Positions 1 through 11,200 are shown, counted from the stretch's first letter. The stretch: DNA of 64,000 nucleotides from Sphingobacterium pedocola (GCF_015209965.1 NZ_MU158691.1:68040-132039); one strand, 5' to 3'. Notes: generated by a model from the letters alone, not told the origin. Made by a program: numbers and translations.

Positions 1-1361
1 ATCTATGGTATAACCATGCCGTCGAATTGGTTTTATTTCGGAACCAGCTTGTTGATCGCAGGGTCAGCCATATTCTGAATGTACATAGCGCCTCACAGGA
101 ATTGACCGAGAAACCGATCTCCGTATTTGAAACCATGAAGATCACAGAAGCCTTGACGCAATTGCATCTTTGTCCTGCTCGGATAGATATTGGCAAGCTG
201 GCGTTGCAGTTGCGCGAGAAATCGGTGGAAGATACCGCGATACAGCATTTTCTAATAGGGGAGTTAAAACTTGCTGACGTGCATAACCCTATCGTGCCCC
301 GCGATGTGGTTTTATACGGTTTCGGTCGGATCGGGCGCTTGCTTGCCCGTGAACTTATAGCCAAAGCCGGAGCGGGCAAGCAGTTAAGATTGCGGGCGAT
401 TGTAACGCGGGATAATTTGGATGCCGAGACATTGGAAAAGAGGGCAGCATTGCTGCGCAACGACTCCATACATGGTCGGTTTGATGGAGAGGTACAAGCA
501 GACCCATCACGTAACGCTTTGATCATTAACGGAATTACAGTACACGTTATCTCTGCACAGGAACCGGAGCATATTGACTATTGTGCATATGGAATTCAAG
601 ATGCTTTGTTGATCGATAATACGGGAGCATTTAGGGATGAAAAGCAGCTATCAAGGCATTTGATTGCCAGGGGAGTAGCGCAGGTGTTACTGACCGCGCC
701 GGGAAAGGGTATCCCGAACATTGTATTTGGTGTCAATGAACAATGCATCGATGTACGATCACAGCACATTGTTTCGGCAGCGTCCTGTACGACAAATGCA
801 ATAGCACCGGTACTTCAGTTGATAGAAAAGGAATTAGATGTGATCAAAGGTCATATAGAAACCATTCACGCATATACCAATGACCAGAATCTGGTGGATA
901 ACATGCATAAGAAATCAAGGCGTGGTCGTGCGGCGGCCGTGAATATGGTAATAACAGAAACCGGTGCCGGCACAGCCGTTGCAAAATCGATTCCTTCTTT
1001 GACGGGAAAGCTAACCTCAAATGCAATCCGCGTACCCGTACCTAATGGATCGCTCGCCATCCTTAATCTGGAAATTGAAAACGCGACTTCTGTAGAGCAG
1101 CTTAACGGTTTATTGCAGAAAGCCTCCTTACATGGGAATCTCGTAGAGCAGATCAACTATTCGAATAACTGCGAACTCGTGTCGTCGGATTGTATAGGTA
1201 CTACTTTTTCTTCGATAGTAGATGCGCCGGCTACAATTGTTTCCAACGATGGTAAAAGTATTGTTCTGTATATCTGGTACGACAATGAATATGGTTATAT
1301 GCATCAGGTTATGCGCTTGGCACGGCATATGGCCGGAGTGAGACGATATACCTACTATTAA
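1..1361 (+). CDS. gap: Glyceraldehyde-3-phosphate dehydrogenase, long form, 5' end missing
   Basis: This enzyme oxidatively phosphorylates glyceraldehyde 3-phosphate with NAD(P)+ in the cytoplasm. The reading frame is open to the left edge (frame of base 3, reading LWYNHAVELVLFRNQLVDR), so the true start lies outside the window. The first about 85 residues seen form the N-terminal extension found in the long Bacteroidota and gammaproteobacterial GAPDH forms. The Rossmann motif GFGRIGRLLARE follows, and then the active site SCTTN, whose catalytic Cys codon is at 786-788. The C-terminus has the conserved NEYGYMHQVMRL stretch. A strong hairpin terminator follows directly. The long form may favour gluconeogenesis or NADP, but that is inference. 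Confidence 0.93.
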   Translation, partial: LWYNHAVELVLFRNQLVDRRVSHILNVHSASQELTEKPISVFETMKITEALTQLHLCPARIDIGKLALQLREKSVEDTAIQHFLIGELKLADVHNPIVPRDVVLYGFGRIGRLLARELIAKAGAGKQLRLRAIVTRDNLDAETLEKRAALLRNDSIHGRFDGEVQADPSRNALIINGITVHVISAQEPEHIDYCAYGIQDALLIDNTGAFRDEKQLSRHLIARGVAQVLLTAPGKGIPNIVFGVNEQCIDVRSQHIVSAASCTTNAIAPVLQLIEKELDVIKGHIETIHAYTNDQNLVDNMHKKSRRGRAAAVNMVITETGAGTAVAKSIPSLTGKLTSNAIRVPVPNGSLAILNLEIENATSVEQLNGLLQKASLHGNLVEQINYSNNCELVSSDCIGTTFSSIVDAPATIVSNDGKSIVLYIWYDNEYGYMHQVMRLARHMAGVRRYTYY

Positions 1362-1369
1362 TAGCATAG

Positions 1370-1420
1370 CGGGCTGCCAACTCCAATTTTCAATATGTAA
1401 TATCGGTAGCCCGTTTTTTT
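1370..1420 (+). terminator. Rho-independent terminator of gap
   Basis: A 9-bp stem (1370-1378 with 1405-1413, one G-U pair) with a 26-base loop is followed by a run of seven T. It lies 9 bases after the gap stop codon and separates it from the convergent kinase gene. Confidence 0.8.
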
Positions 1421-1471
1421 ATTTAAAAGCCTCTCTAATCCGAATAGAAATTAGGTCATTCATCGTGTTTC

Positions 1472-4450
1472 TCATAATATTATAATTAGGGTAACTTTTG
1501 TTCCTTTGGCTTCTTGGTGGCTATCGTATAAATCTTCTATGATAACTTTATTCCGCGGATTGGCTAAGTTTAATCTATCGCATGTAATCTGCGTGCCGTA
1601 TGATTTGTGCTTTGGACTCCGCTGCTTATTTAGTTCGGTGCTTTTTCGACGTCCTATCCCATTATCCTGTATTATTATTTCTAATGTATTCCCATCTATA
1701 AGACTGAAATAAATTTCAATTTTTCCATTTCCGTTTTTACACAGAAGGCCGTGCCACAGCGCATTCTCTGCAAAGGGCTGTACGAGTGTGGGTGGAACAT
1801 AGAGGTTATCCTGATCGATTCCTTCTGCGATAGTGATGGTATAGTCAAAAATATGGTCGAGACGGGCAGACTCTAATTCAAGATATAACGTTAAAGTTTG
1901 GATTTCTTTTGTCAGGGGTATGAGTTGTTGCCTTGAGTTCTCTAGGATATTCCGCATCAGCTTAGAGAAGGAAATTAAGTATTTGCTTGCGTCAGTTGTT
2001 TGATTGTTAACGATATAGCTGTTAATGGAGTTAAGTGTGTTAAACATGAAATGCGGATTCATCTGTGCCCTCAATGTTTGCATCTCGCCATCTTTAATCT
2101 TTCTTTTGTAATGATCCTCGCTACGTTGCTTATTTAAAATATACCGATGAACACCGAATGCTATCGCAAATACTAGAATTGAAAGTATAATATAGAACGG
2201 GAATGATTTGGTAAAAGGTGGCTGTGCAATTAGATCGATATCTACTGTTTTTTGCTGAATATTACCAAAATTATCATAGCACGCTACCGTCAGTTTATAG
2301 TCACCAGGAGAAAGCGTGTTAAAAGAAATTTCGGGATTATGTCCGATTTCCGTCCATTCGTGGGCAGCATCCAATCTATATTTGTAGTTCACCTGTCCCA
2401 TATCAAGATACGCCAGGCTACTAAAATACAACGTTATATTATTTTCCGTTTTGCCGAGTGTAATTTTGTTGTTGTCTATAAATCTCAATTCGCCGTTGAC
2501 CATGATCTGGGATAGCTCCATGCGGTTGATCAGCGAGGACTTTAGTAGCTCTTCCGGGGATACTAAAATCAATGCTCCTTGTATTCCCAATGCCAGTTTT
2601 CCACTTTGCAATTGAAGGTAGCCGTACGTTAAATCGTTGATAGGTAATCCATCTATGGTTGTAATTCTGACGACTTGATCCTTTTCCCTTAAATAGATAT
2701 GCAAACCCTCTTCTGTCGCAAAAAATACATTATTATCCTTATCTTCAGATATGCCTACAATATGGTTGCCGATAATTTTATACTGAAATGGGTCTACCTG
2801 TTTGGTGATTTTACCCGTATAATCCACTTGGTTCCATCCACCAAATGCCGAAAAATAAAGATTCCCTTTTTCACCAATCCCGATACGATTATAATAATCG
2901 CCTACAAACTTTTCGTGTACCGGATTGATGTGGTTTTCCGAAATTTCAATAAATTTTTGTTGTTTTTTATCAAAATAAGAAATCCCGAATGCACTGGGCA
3001 TCCATCCGGCCAACCAAACCACGCCGTCTTTGTCCACGGCTATGTCATTCCAAATATTACCGTCCCAAAATTCCGCATCATTCGCAAAAGACGAGTTTAT
3101 CGGCTTTAGGGATTTCCAGTCGTAACGGCTTATTTTACCTTTGGAGAATAAAATCCACAATTCGCCTTGCGGTGTAATGAGCGTTTTTACAATTTTTTTA
3201 GCTGCGGTACCTTCCGGAAGATCAACGGGGATACGGATTAATTTGTTACTCTTGAACCAGAAAATACCATCACTTGCATTAATAACGACTGTATTTTCAA
3301 TCAACCCGAGACTGTATATCTTGCGGTTCTCGTTATTCGCATAGACCTTTTTAAATTTTTCTCGTTCTAGCACCCATATTTCACCGCTTTCATTGAGTGC
3401 AACTACCGCACCATTATGTTCAATGAGGGAAATAAAAGGATTTGGCTTTTCAGTTTTCTGGTTGGTAAAATAGGATTTTAAGCCTTGATGAGGCGATATA
3501 AGCTGTTGTACACCATGGTCTGTAGAAACCCAACTGATATTTGTCTCCTGATCATGGTTTACATTTCTGATTCTTTTATCTGTTGAAAAAATGAGTTCAG
3601 TCGTAAAATCTTTAACATCAATCGTCCATATGGTTTTATTCGAGTGCATAAAAACGGTACGCGCACTCTTAGAGAATCCCACAATAGCTTGATCTCTAGG
3701 TGTTTTTAGGGTAGTTAATGTAGTCGCGGTCTCTAGATCCCATAAAATAATTTCATTCGATACAGAGGAATACGCAAGCGTATGAGCATCTATTTGAAAG
3801 GCTGATGCGACGTCCGCATTGGCTAACTTTGGATCAAAATGTTTTTTAACCTTATTTGTCTTTTCCTCCCATATAAACCAACCCCTTGGGGTTGCGATCC
3901 AAATTTCGTTCGCATTTATTTCAAAAAAGCGGATGTTATCAAACAGTTCTGTCTGTGTCGGAAAAACTAAAAAAGAAATAGCGTTTTTTTCTGCATTGAT
4001 GTATTTAATGTGGTTGAAATCGTTACACCAAATCCTGTTTTTACGGTCTACATATATTGAATTAAAATGATCATTGTTTGGGTCTGTATCCGAGTAGTTT
4101 TTAGATTTTATTGTTTTGGGGGTGTTGGTAAAGGTTCGGGTATCCAGGTATTTGAGTCCTTCTTGATCTTCAAAGTATAAGGTGTCTTCGGCGAAGAAAT
4201 AGGCGTTTATATCATTGTTAAAATTCGGAAACGATATAAATCGATAACCGTCAAAAACTGAGATGCCCTTTCCTGTAAACAAATAGAGAAATTTTTTAGC
4301 GTTGAAGGCTGTTCCCAATACTTTATCCGAGGGAAGGCCATCAAAGTAAGTGTATTCCTTTACTCTAAATGGTATTTGCGCGTGGACAACAGTCAAGGGG
4401 AAAAGAAGACAAAAGAATAAGCAATAAATAGCTGATATACGGATCTTCAT
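1472..4450 (-). CDS. Propeller-type sensor histidine kinase (LytS/His_kinase family)
   Basis: This is a membrane sensor kinase of about 992 residues. I chose the ATG at 4448-4450 because it begins a clear signal peptide (MKIRISAIYCLFFCLLFP); a longer start 60 bases upstream adds a poor leader. Order of parts: signal peptide (1-24), periplasmic Reg_prop-like beta-propeller repeats (about 30-680), Y_Y_Y domain (about 690-750), one membrane helix (about 760-785), then a LytS-type kinase with the phospho-acceptor His in QMNPHFMFNTLNS and an ATP-binding region with QDNGIGRRKS. There is no receiver domain and no DNA-binding domain, unlike hybrid (HTCS) regulators. LytS-type kinases normally signal to a LytTR response regulator, and none is encoded in this window. 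It lies 77 bp after the glycoside hydrolase, in the same direction, so it is probably the last gene of the susC operon. Confidence 0.9.
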   Translation of the reverse strand: MKIRISAIYCLFFCLLFPLTVVHAQIPFRVKEYTYFDGLPSDKVLGTAFNAKKFLYLFTGKGISVFDGYRFISFPNFNNDINAYFFAEDTLYFEDQEGLKYLDTRTFTNTPKTIKSKNYSDTDPNNDHFNSIYVDRKNRIWCNDFNHIKYINAEKNAISFLVFPTQTELFDNIRFFEINANEIWIATPRGWFIWEEKTNKVKKHFDPKLANADVASAFQIDAHTLAYSSVSNEIILWDLETATTLTTLKTPRDQAIVGFSKSARTVFMHSNKTIWTIDVKDFTTELIFSTDKRIRNVNHDQETNISWVSTDHGVQQLISPHQGLKSYFTNQKTEKPNPFISLIEHNGAVVALNESGEIWVLEREKFKKVYANNENRKIYSLGLIENTVVINASDGIFWFKSNKLIRIPVDLPEGTAAKKIVKTLITPQGELWILFSKGKISRYDWKSLKPINSSFANDAEFWDGNIWNDIAVDKDGVVWLAGWMPSAFGISYFDKKQQKFIEISENHINPVHEKFVGDYYNRIGIGEKGNLYFSAFGGWNQVDYTGKITKQVDPFQYKIIGNHIVGISEDKDNNVFFATEEGLHIYLREKDQVVRITTIDGLPINDLTYGYLQLQSGKLALGIQGALILVSPEELLKSSLINRMELSQIMVNGELRFIDNNKITLGKTENNITLYFSSLAYLDMGQVNYKYRLDAAHEWTEIGHNPEISFNTLSPGDYKLTVACYDNFGNIQQKTVDIDLIAQPPFTKSFPFYIILSILVFAIAFGVHRYILNKQRSEDHYKRKIKDGEMQTLRAQMNPHFMFNTLNSINSYIVNNQTTDASKYLISFSKLMRNILENSRQQLIPLTKEIQTLTLYLELESARLDHIFDYTITIAEGIDQDNLYVPPTLVQPFAENALWHGLLCKNGNGKIEIYFSLIDGNTLEIIIQDNGIGRRKSTELNKQRSPKHKSYGTQITCDRLNLANPRNKVIIEDLYDSHQEAKGTKVTLIIIL

Positions 4451-4527
4451 TTTATAGATGCTTTTACACAAATCTAAACTTAATTTGTTCAAGTTGTATA
4501 AAGCGGTCAAAATGTCGTCCCGGAAGA

Positions 4528-6609
4528 TTAATCCAAATCTGCCAAATCGTATACCCTCACGTAATCTATTTCCATTACGGCAGGGAAGGCGCTGTCGTCA
4601 ATACCTTTTTGTCCTCCCCAGAAACCACCAACGGCAAGATTCAGGAGCCAATGGAACTTTTGGTCAAAAGGCCATTCTTCGTAGGTTTTATTTTCATTTG
4701 AAAAATGAAATATTTCGATATCGTCTACAAATCCTTTGATATAATCCGGAGTCCAGTCAATTCGGTAGAGATGAAAATCGTCCGAGGCAGCATCGATTTT
4801 TTTTGTTGCCGTTTTCTGGGTATGAATAGAGTGGTGATAGGCTTTGGTGTGTACCGAAATGTGTACGACATCCTGGTCATAACCGACGTGCTCTAAGATA
4901 TCTATTTCGCCCGAATTCGGCCACCCACCGTATTTCCATTCGGTGGGTAACATCCATATAGCAGGCCAGGTACCTCTTCCGCGCGGAACCTTCGCCCGCG
5001 CTTCAAATCTGCCGTATAGAAAATCGCCCTTATGCTTACTGATTAGGCGGGCTGAGGTGTAATCCATACCTTGCTTTTTCTCCTTAAGAGCTGTAATCTT
5101 CAGGGTGCTATTGTTAACCGAGACATTTTTAAGATCTGCCTCGGTATAGTATTGCAACTCATTATTGCCCCAGCCATTGTGTTTGGAACCGACATCATAG
5201 GACCATTTGGTACTATCGGGCAAACCATTGTAATCGAATTCATCCGACCAGGAAACTTTTTCTGAAAACTGATATGATTTGTGCGCGTGCGCAGGCTGCA
5301 GTGCTTTATGAGAAGGTTTTTCCGTTACGGAAACGAAAAACGGAATGTTGGCGGTAGCCACGTGGTTGTATCCGTCGGTAACGTACACAAAAAGTCGGTA
5401 AGCGCCTTCTTGTTCCGGAGCGACCAGTAACGCTTTCTCAAGAGATTCAGCGGTTAAAAGTCCGTCGATTGCCCTCGGTCGGCTTTCCCGGTCACCTCCT
5501 TCCTTCAGGTCGGTGCTTTCGTGAAGGATCTCCCAACGGACGCTTAATTTATCCTTGTCGGGATCTGTAACAAATACAGCCACATCATAACGCTGAGCAG
5601 GCTTCAGGTAGACAAAATCAAGGGCTTTTTTCCCGTTCAGCAATAAGGAATCCAAACGTGGAGCTCTATTTTTTGGCCATTTACCTTTCCAGAGGTAGTG
5701 CATTACATCGACCACTTCGTTCTCTTCGCCCGCTTCCGTAAAAAGACCATACCAGGTAGGGGTTCGTTCCTGTTTTTGCCCCCATAGGAAGACGTAAGAA
5801 CCTAGGCAGCTTTTGTCTAGACCTATCGAAGCCTCATATCGGCTTTTGTACACTGCTGCTTTCTCCTTACTCGTTTCCTCGATAGATGCATGCCAAGGTG
5901 TTTGTGGGCCTTCCCAATGTCCCGTAGGGCCCCATTCGGTTACGATATAAGCCTTATCCCATCCCGTAGATCGTATCTGTTCGGGTACGCTGGCCAAGCC
6001 GCCGTAAACCTGTACGGCGATTAAGTCCAGCGATGGACACTTTGCTTTGATGAGATCAACTTCTTTTTGATTGATACCCGCTAGCATCGTCGTCACCAAA
6101 TGATTGGGATCGAGTTCTTGGATCATACTGGCGATCTCTTCCACAGCGTCCCACACCTTTGGGTTGCTATAGTGGAGGTTCAGCTCATTGCCAATGCCCC
6201 AAGCTAGTAACGCGGGATGGTCTTTAAACTGTTGGATCTCTTTACGTAAACGGTCTAGCTGTTTGGCGATTGCTGCTTTGTCGTTGTAATCAAAACCGTG
6301 CCGTTCGGTGGCTACGGCTAAGCCCATGGTCACCGTAAGTCCCAATCGGTGGGCCTCGTCCAAGATGCGCTGGGCATCGTTTGTACTCCAGGTACGTATG
6401 GAGTTTCCTCCATAGTTTTTCAGCTTATCCATGTAATTGGATCCACCAGCACCTTTGATAAAATAGGGTTTGCCCCCACGCAGCAGTTCATATCCTGTTG
6501 CCGTTTTTACGATTTCGACTGGGATAGGACCTTGCGCATACGCGAAGTTAGGATGGACAAGGAGCAGGGTATTCAGAATAATTAGGACCAGGATTTTTGG
6601 TAGATTCAT
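4528..6609 (-). CDS. Two-domain glycoside hydrolase: TIM-barrel module plus GH16
   Basis: This is a secreted enzyme of about 693 residues, probably cleaving a beta-glucan. The start at 6607-6609 begins a signal peptide (MNLPKILVLIILNTLLLVHP); the frame extends 30 codons upstream without a signal-like sequence. The N-terminal half (about 30-330) looks like a clan GH-A TIM barrel, with an acid/base-type GIGNELN near residue 150 and a nucleophile-type VTEWG near 235, closest in appearance to GH2-like barrels. A beta-sandwich-like linker (about 340-450) follows. The C-terminal module (about 465-690) is GH16, with the signature GEIDILEHVG near residue 565 carrying the two catalytic Glu and the helper Asp. 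The family points to beta-1,3- or mixed-linkage glucan, but the substrate is inferred. It lies between susD and the kinase. Confidence 0.9.
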   Translation of the reverse strand: MNLPKILVLIILNTLLLVHPNFAYAQGPIPVEIVKTATGYELLRGGKPYFIKGAGGSNYMDKLKNYGGNSIRTWSTNDAQRILDEAHRLGLTVTMGLAVATERHGFDYNDKAAIAKQLDRLRKEIQQFKDHPALLAWGIGNELNLHYSNPKVWDAVEEIASMIQELDPNHLVTTMLAGINQKEVDLIKAKCPSLDLIAVQVYGGLASVPEQIRSTGWDKAYIVTEWGPTGHWEGPQTPWHASIEETSKEKAAVYKSRYEASIGLDKSCLGSYVFLWGQKQERTPTWYGLFTEAGEENEVVDVMHYLWKGKWPKNRAPRLDSLLLNGKKALDFVYLKPAQRYDVAVFVTDPDKDKLSVRWEILHESTDLKEGGDRESRPRAIDGLLTAESLEKALLVAPEQEGAYRLFVYVTDGYNHVATANIPFFVSVTEKPSHKALQPAHAHKSYQFSEKVSWSDEFDYNGLPDSTKWSYDVGSKHNGWGNNELQYYTEADLKNVSVNNSTLKITALKEKKQGMDYTSARLISKHKGDFLYGRFEARAKVPRGRGTWPAIWMLPTEWKYGGWPNSGEIDILEHVGYDQDVVHISVHTKAYHHSIHTQKTATKKIDAASDDFHLYRIDWTPDYIKGFVDDIEIFHFSNENKTYEEWPFDQKFHWLLNLAVGGFWGGQKGIDDSAFPAVMEIDYVRVYDLADLD

Positions 6610-6676
6610 TTCAAATCGTTTTTTGCATAAAAAAAATGAATAGGAGGCAAGGTTTAACCGTGCTTCCCATCCAATG

Positions 6677-8221
6677 TTATCTAAAATTCGAATTGGCATC
6701 TATCTGCGTTTGCGGGATAGGTACAGATTCGCTTTGCCCAGGGATAAATTTGGCGCCGAAAACCTGTTGTGCTCTTCCGGTACGTACCAGATCATTGAAG
6801 CGCTCGCCCCACCACTCACAGGCAAATTCAGCTCTACGCTCGTCCAAGATCTGATTTAACGTTACGCCCGTAATTAGGCCCATATTTGCACGGTCGCGTA
6901 CCTCATTAAATGGGGCATCCCCATCCTGACCTTTGCGGACTTTGGCTTCGGCATTGAGAAGTAGCGCATCGGCGTAGCGCAGAATCCGCACATTATTGTT
7001 CGCACCGTATTCAATTCGGCCCTCAGTCATTTGATTAACGGGAAGATAGGTCTTGCCATTGAAATACTTTATACCAAAGGGGTTGCCATACACACGATCG
7101 CCATCGGGTGTTTCGACATAGGTGTTTTCCGTCGCACCGTACTCAAGTATCGTCGTCTTCAGTCTAAGTGCATCACCGCGGCTGCTTAGAAAATCAACGA
7201 TATCCTGAGAAGGCGGAATCCAACCTGCTCCCGAGATTGCACTGCCGCGTTGATCTCCTGCAGGGCCTTGCCATCTAAAAAAGGTGCCCCAGTCTACACC
7301 AGGGCGTACAATGTCGCCCGTAGGCAGCCCGAAGTCGGAATATTGTAACTCAAAAAGTGATTCGTCGCTCATCTTTCCAGGGCGTTTGAACAAATTGTAA
7401 AAATCACCGTGCAGAGAGAATTTTTCACTTCCAATAATCAGATCGGTGGCTTCCAGCACCTGATCCCAGTACGGACTGGAATTGTCATTTCCGGCTAGAT
7501 CTGAGGCTGCTTTCGCCTTCAGAAGTAATGCTGAGTATTTGGTTACGGCACCTTTATGTTCAGACTCATTCGGACGTTTGTCTTCCAGATCTGCTATGCA
7601 AGCATTCATTTCATCAATAATAAACTCGCGCACTTCTACCTCTGTGCTTTTTTCAATAGTCGTAAGGCGGGCGATATCGCCGCTATCAAATAAGATGGGA
7701 ACGTCTCCAAAAATTCGGGAAGCCAGTAAATGGGCATAGGCGCGTAGGAATCGTACCTCGGCTTTGTACTGCTTGTTACGTGCCAGCATTTGCGTATTGT
7801 CAGAAGGAATGTTTTTTTCAAACTCATCGAGTTCCATTAACGCATTATTAGCCGAAATGGCTAAGCTGTAATAGCTGATCCAGGATTGATTTAACCCCCA
7901 GTAAGACTGTATGGTAACATCATTTTGAAAGTTTTTGATCCCCATTAGTTCGGGATTATCATTCGGATTTGGTGCTGCTTGTTGAAAATCGTCATCACGC
8001 ATACAGCGGATGGAAAGGTCTATCCAGTGCGTAAGGTTGTCGTCTGCAGCAGCGCGGTATACACCGGATACAGGCGCATACATCAGAGAGAGGTTGCTGT
8101 AATCGATTTCTTCAGAGCGTTGTTGGTTTTCCAACGGTTTATCCAGAAACTTTTCGCAGCTGCTGTTTAAGGCGGCGACTCCTATAAAACTACTTATGAG
8201 GATGTATTTGAAAGTTTTCAT
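6677..8221 (-). CDS. SusD/RagB-family outer-membrane glycan-binding lipoprotein
   Basis: This surface lipoprotein captures oligosaccharides and closes over the SusC channel. It has 514 residues, which is normal for SusD. The N-terminus is a lipoprotein signal with lipobox LNSSC (acylated Cys at residue 22), followed by the usual EKFLDKPLENQ stretch. The C-terminal segment with RYADALLLNAEAKVRKG and LDERRAEFACEWWGERFNDL is the diagnostic SusD/RagB end region. It starts 35 bp after susC ends and is followed 67 bp later by the glycoside hydrolase, consistent with one transcript. The exact ligand cannot be read from the sequence; the GH16 neighbour suggests a beta-glucan. Confidence 0.95.
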   Translation of the reverse strand: MKTFKYILISSFIGVAALNSSCEKFLDKPLENQQRSEEIDYSNLSLMYAPVSGVYRAAADDNLTHWIDLSIRCMRDDDFQQAAPNPNDNPELMGIKNFQNDVTIQSYWGLNQSWISYYSLAISANNALMELDEFEKNIPSDNTQMLARNKQYKAEVRFLRAYAHLLASRIFGDVPILFDSGDIARLTTIEKSTEVEVREFIIDEMNACIADLEDKRPNESEHKGAVTKYSALLLKAKAASDLAGNDNSSPYWDQVLEATDLIIGSEKFSLHGDFYNLFKRPGKMSDESLFELQYSDFGLPTGDIVRPGVDWGTFFRWQGPAGDQRGSAISGAGWIPPSQDIVDFLSSRGDALRLKTTILEYGATENTYVETPDGDRVYGNPFGIKYFNGKTYLPVNQMTEGRIEYGANNNVRILRYADALLLNAEAKVRKGQDGDAPFNEVRDRANMGLITGVTLNQILDERRAEFACEWWGERFNDLVRTGRAQQVFGAKFIPGQSESVPIPQTQIDANSNFR

Positions 8222-8256
8222 ATGCTATAAATTGCTTTTTAAAAGTAATAGGTAAT

Positions 8257-11200
8257 TTAGAACGTTACGTTAAGGCCAAGACTGTATGTCGATGATATCG
8301 GATACACGTTGTTATCAAATCCCATTCCGGCCACTTCTGGTGTGAAACCATTGTAGCGCGTAAAGATGGCCGGTCTATCTGCCGTAGCAAATATGCGCAC
8401 AGGTATGGATTCACGGATCTTAAAATTATAGCCGAGCTGAATGTTCTGGATGCGTAGATAGGCACCGCTTTCCACGAAGAAGGAACTTGCCTGTAGATTC
8501 CACGAAGCGACAGATCCGGCTGCCGAAGGATGTGTATTACTCGACCCTTCGCCATTCCACAGACTTTCCATAAAGGCTGCGTCCATATTCATTTGCGCGT
8601 ACCTACGTCTCATCGCACGATTCAGGTTATGGATTTTATTGCCTGCGACACCTTGAAAAGCTATACTGAAGTCAAGCTTTTTGTAATTCAGCCCCACGTT
8701 GAAGCCGTAGGTTAGCTTGGGTAAGTAATTTCCGAGATTGACGCGATCCGCTTCGTCCAATTCACCATTTTCATTTTGATCTTTATATTTGAGATACCCC
8801 GGAAGGATAGGCGAACCTGGATTTTGCTGATTGTACCGGCTGGCGATCGGGTCGGCATTGATCTCAGCCTGGGTTTGGTATACACCTGCCACTTCGTAAC
8901 CATAGTAGTAGTTGATCGGTTGGTTGGCCTCTATACGTGCCGGGAACTCAGCAGACCATTCGGGAAATCCATTCATGATATTGGCCAATGCACCGATATC
9001 GGTCACCTTGTTTTTTAATGTCGTGATATTCGCTCCAATATTATAACCCAGCTGACCAACTTGGTCTTTCCAGTCTAAACCAATCTCCCAACCGCTGTTG
9101 GCTACACTTCCCCAATTACCGTATACACGGTCCCACATAAAAGGAATCGGACGGTCAAAGGCGAGATCCTTGGTTTTACGGTAGTAATAATCTACCGTAC
9201 CGTTCAGGCGGTTATTCAACAAGGCGAAGTCCAATCCGGCGTCCCATTCTTCAACGACTTCCCAGCGTATCTGCGTAAAGAAGCGGCCAACCCGATAACC
9301 TGGTACACGTACGCCGTCGTTCTCACCGACGCTGCCGAAAATACCCGAAAAGTTATTTCCTGAATTGACAATGGCATAGCCCGCGTTGGGCTGTATGCCG
9401 TCGTTACCCAAAAGTCCCCAGCTACCACGTAGTTTTAACAGATTGAATACCGACTGATTTTCCATGAATTTTTCACGGCTCAATACCCATCCGACACCTA
9501 GGGATGGAAAGTATCCCCATTTCGTTTGGTACTTGGAGCTTCCATCGGCACGGAAGGTGGCGGTCAACAGGTACTTATTGTCAAAATCATAGGTACCTCT
9601 AGTGAAGAACGATATGCCTGCGTTGCGGAATCCATCTTCGCCATAGCCCGTTGCCGAACCGGTACCTTGAGCACCCTGGCCTACATACCAAAATTCTTCC
9701 GATTGCGGTACATCATTAGCGGAGACCCAGGTCTCCCGCCAGCGTTCCTCACGGGTGGACTGACCAAGCAATACACTCCAGTGGTGTTTGCCCGCTTCAT
9801 CCCGGTAGGTCAATAGATTGTCCAGGACATAATTGTTGTTCCTGGCCTGTGCAGAGCGCAAATACGAGCGTTGGCTGCGCTGGTCATTGTCAATGTAATA
9901 TACGGGTGTATACTGTATGTTATGGGTAGACTGATAGCGTTGACTCAGCTGCGAACGGAAGGTTAGCTTCTTTTGCCAAAATTCGGCCTCAACATAGGCG
10001 CTTGGCAATACCTGAAAACCTTTTGTTTCATTGTGGTTATAGTAGGCTGTAGCTAAGGGATTGTTGAACCAAAAGCTTGACGACATTCCCAGGGTAGTGC
10101 TGGATCCAAACTTAACGGGATCCGCTAGTTCTAGGTCGGGGTCGTATGAAGGATACAATGGAGGCGCAAAATAGGCTTGACGAAAAGCAGCATTGTTGGG
10201 TGCGAACGCATTGAAATTGTTTAAGTGCGCGGTAAAGCCGATTTTCAGCCAAGAAGCTACCCGCGCTTCAGTCTGCGAACGGATATTATACTTGCGGTGA
10301 TAGTTCTCTGCGTCCATTATCCCATCCTGATCCAGGTAGTTGATACCAAATGAGTAGCTGATTTTTTCGCTTCCTCCCTGTACATCCAGATTATGGTTGT
10401 GAATGAGGGCGTTTGATCGAAGTAGTTCACCGTACCAGTCGGTATTGGTGGATGGACTAGTGGCTCCAGGTGGATCAAACTTGCTGATTGAATTGTCTAC
10501 AATGTTTTTATTACCTACGGCAATAGCGTAATCCGCATATTGCTGACCGTTAGCCATCTTAAGTACATTGGTAGGCGTCTGTAAGCCGGCGTATCCATTA
10601 TACGTTACACGTGCCTTCATATTGAGGCTTCCTTTCTTCGTGGTTACGATGATAACGCCGTTAGCAGCCCGAACACCATAGATAGCTGCACCAGATGCAT
10701 CTTTGAGCACCGACATATCCGCGATGTCGTTTGGGTTTAGGAAATCAATGTTGTCCATAAACATACCATCGACCACATACAATGGGCTTTCGTTGTTGAA
10801 TGAACCTACGCCACGGATACGGACGGTAGGTGTAGAGCCGGGAGCACCAGAGCTGACGACCTGTACACCGGTGACAGCACCCTGTAGCGCATCCATGGGT
10901 GTGGAAACGGTTCGTTTAAGGGCGTTTTCCATATTTACAGTAGCAACAGGTGCCGTCAGATCGCCCTTGCGTTGCGTACCGTATCCGATAACGACTACTT
11001 CGTCCAGATTGTAATTGCCGTCGACCTGTAGTTGTATGTTGGCTACATTGTTGCGAATGACGACGGTTTTTGTCATATAACCGATAGAATTTACAATTAA
11101 GGAATCCGCTGTTTCAGGTACGGATAGACTATAAAGTCCTGATTCATCACTACTGGTTGCTACGTTGGACGTAGTTTTTGCAGTAACAGTGGCCACGAGT

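Noticed and set aside
8265..8555. Short frames antisense to or overlapping susC and other large genes
   Set aside because: They are alternative-frame shadows of well-supported genes and show no domains of their own.
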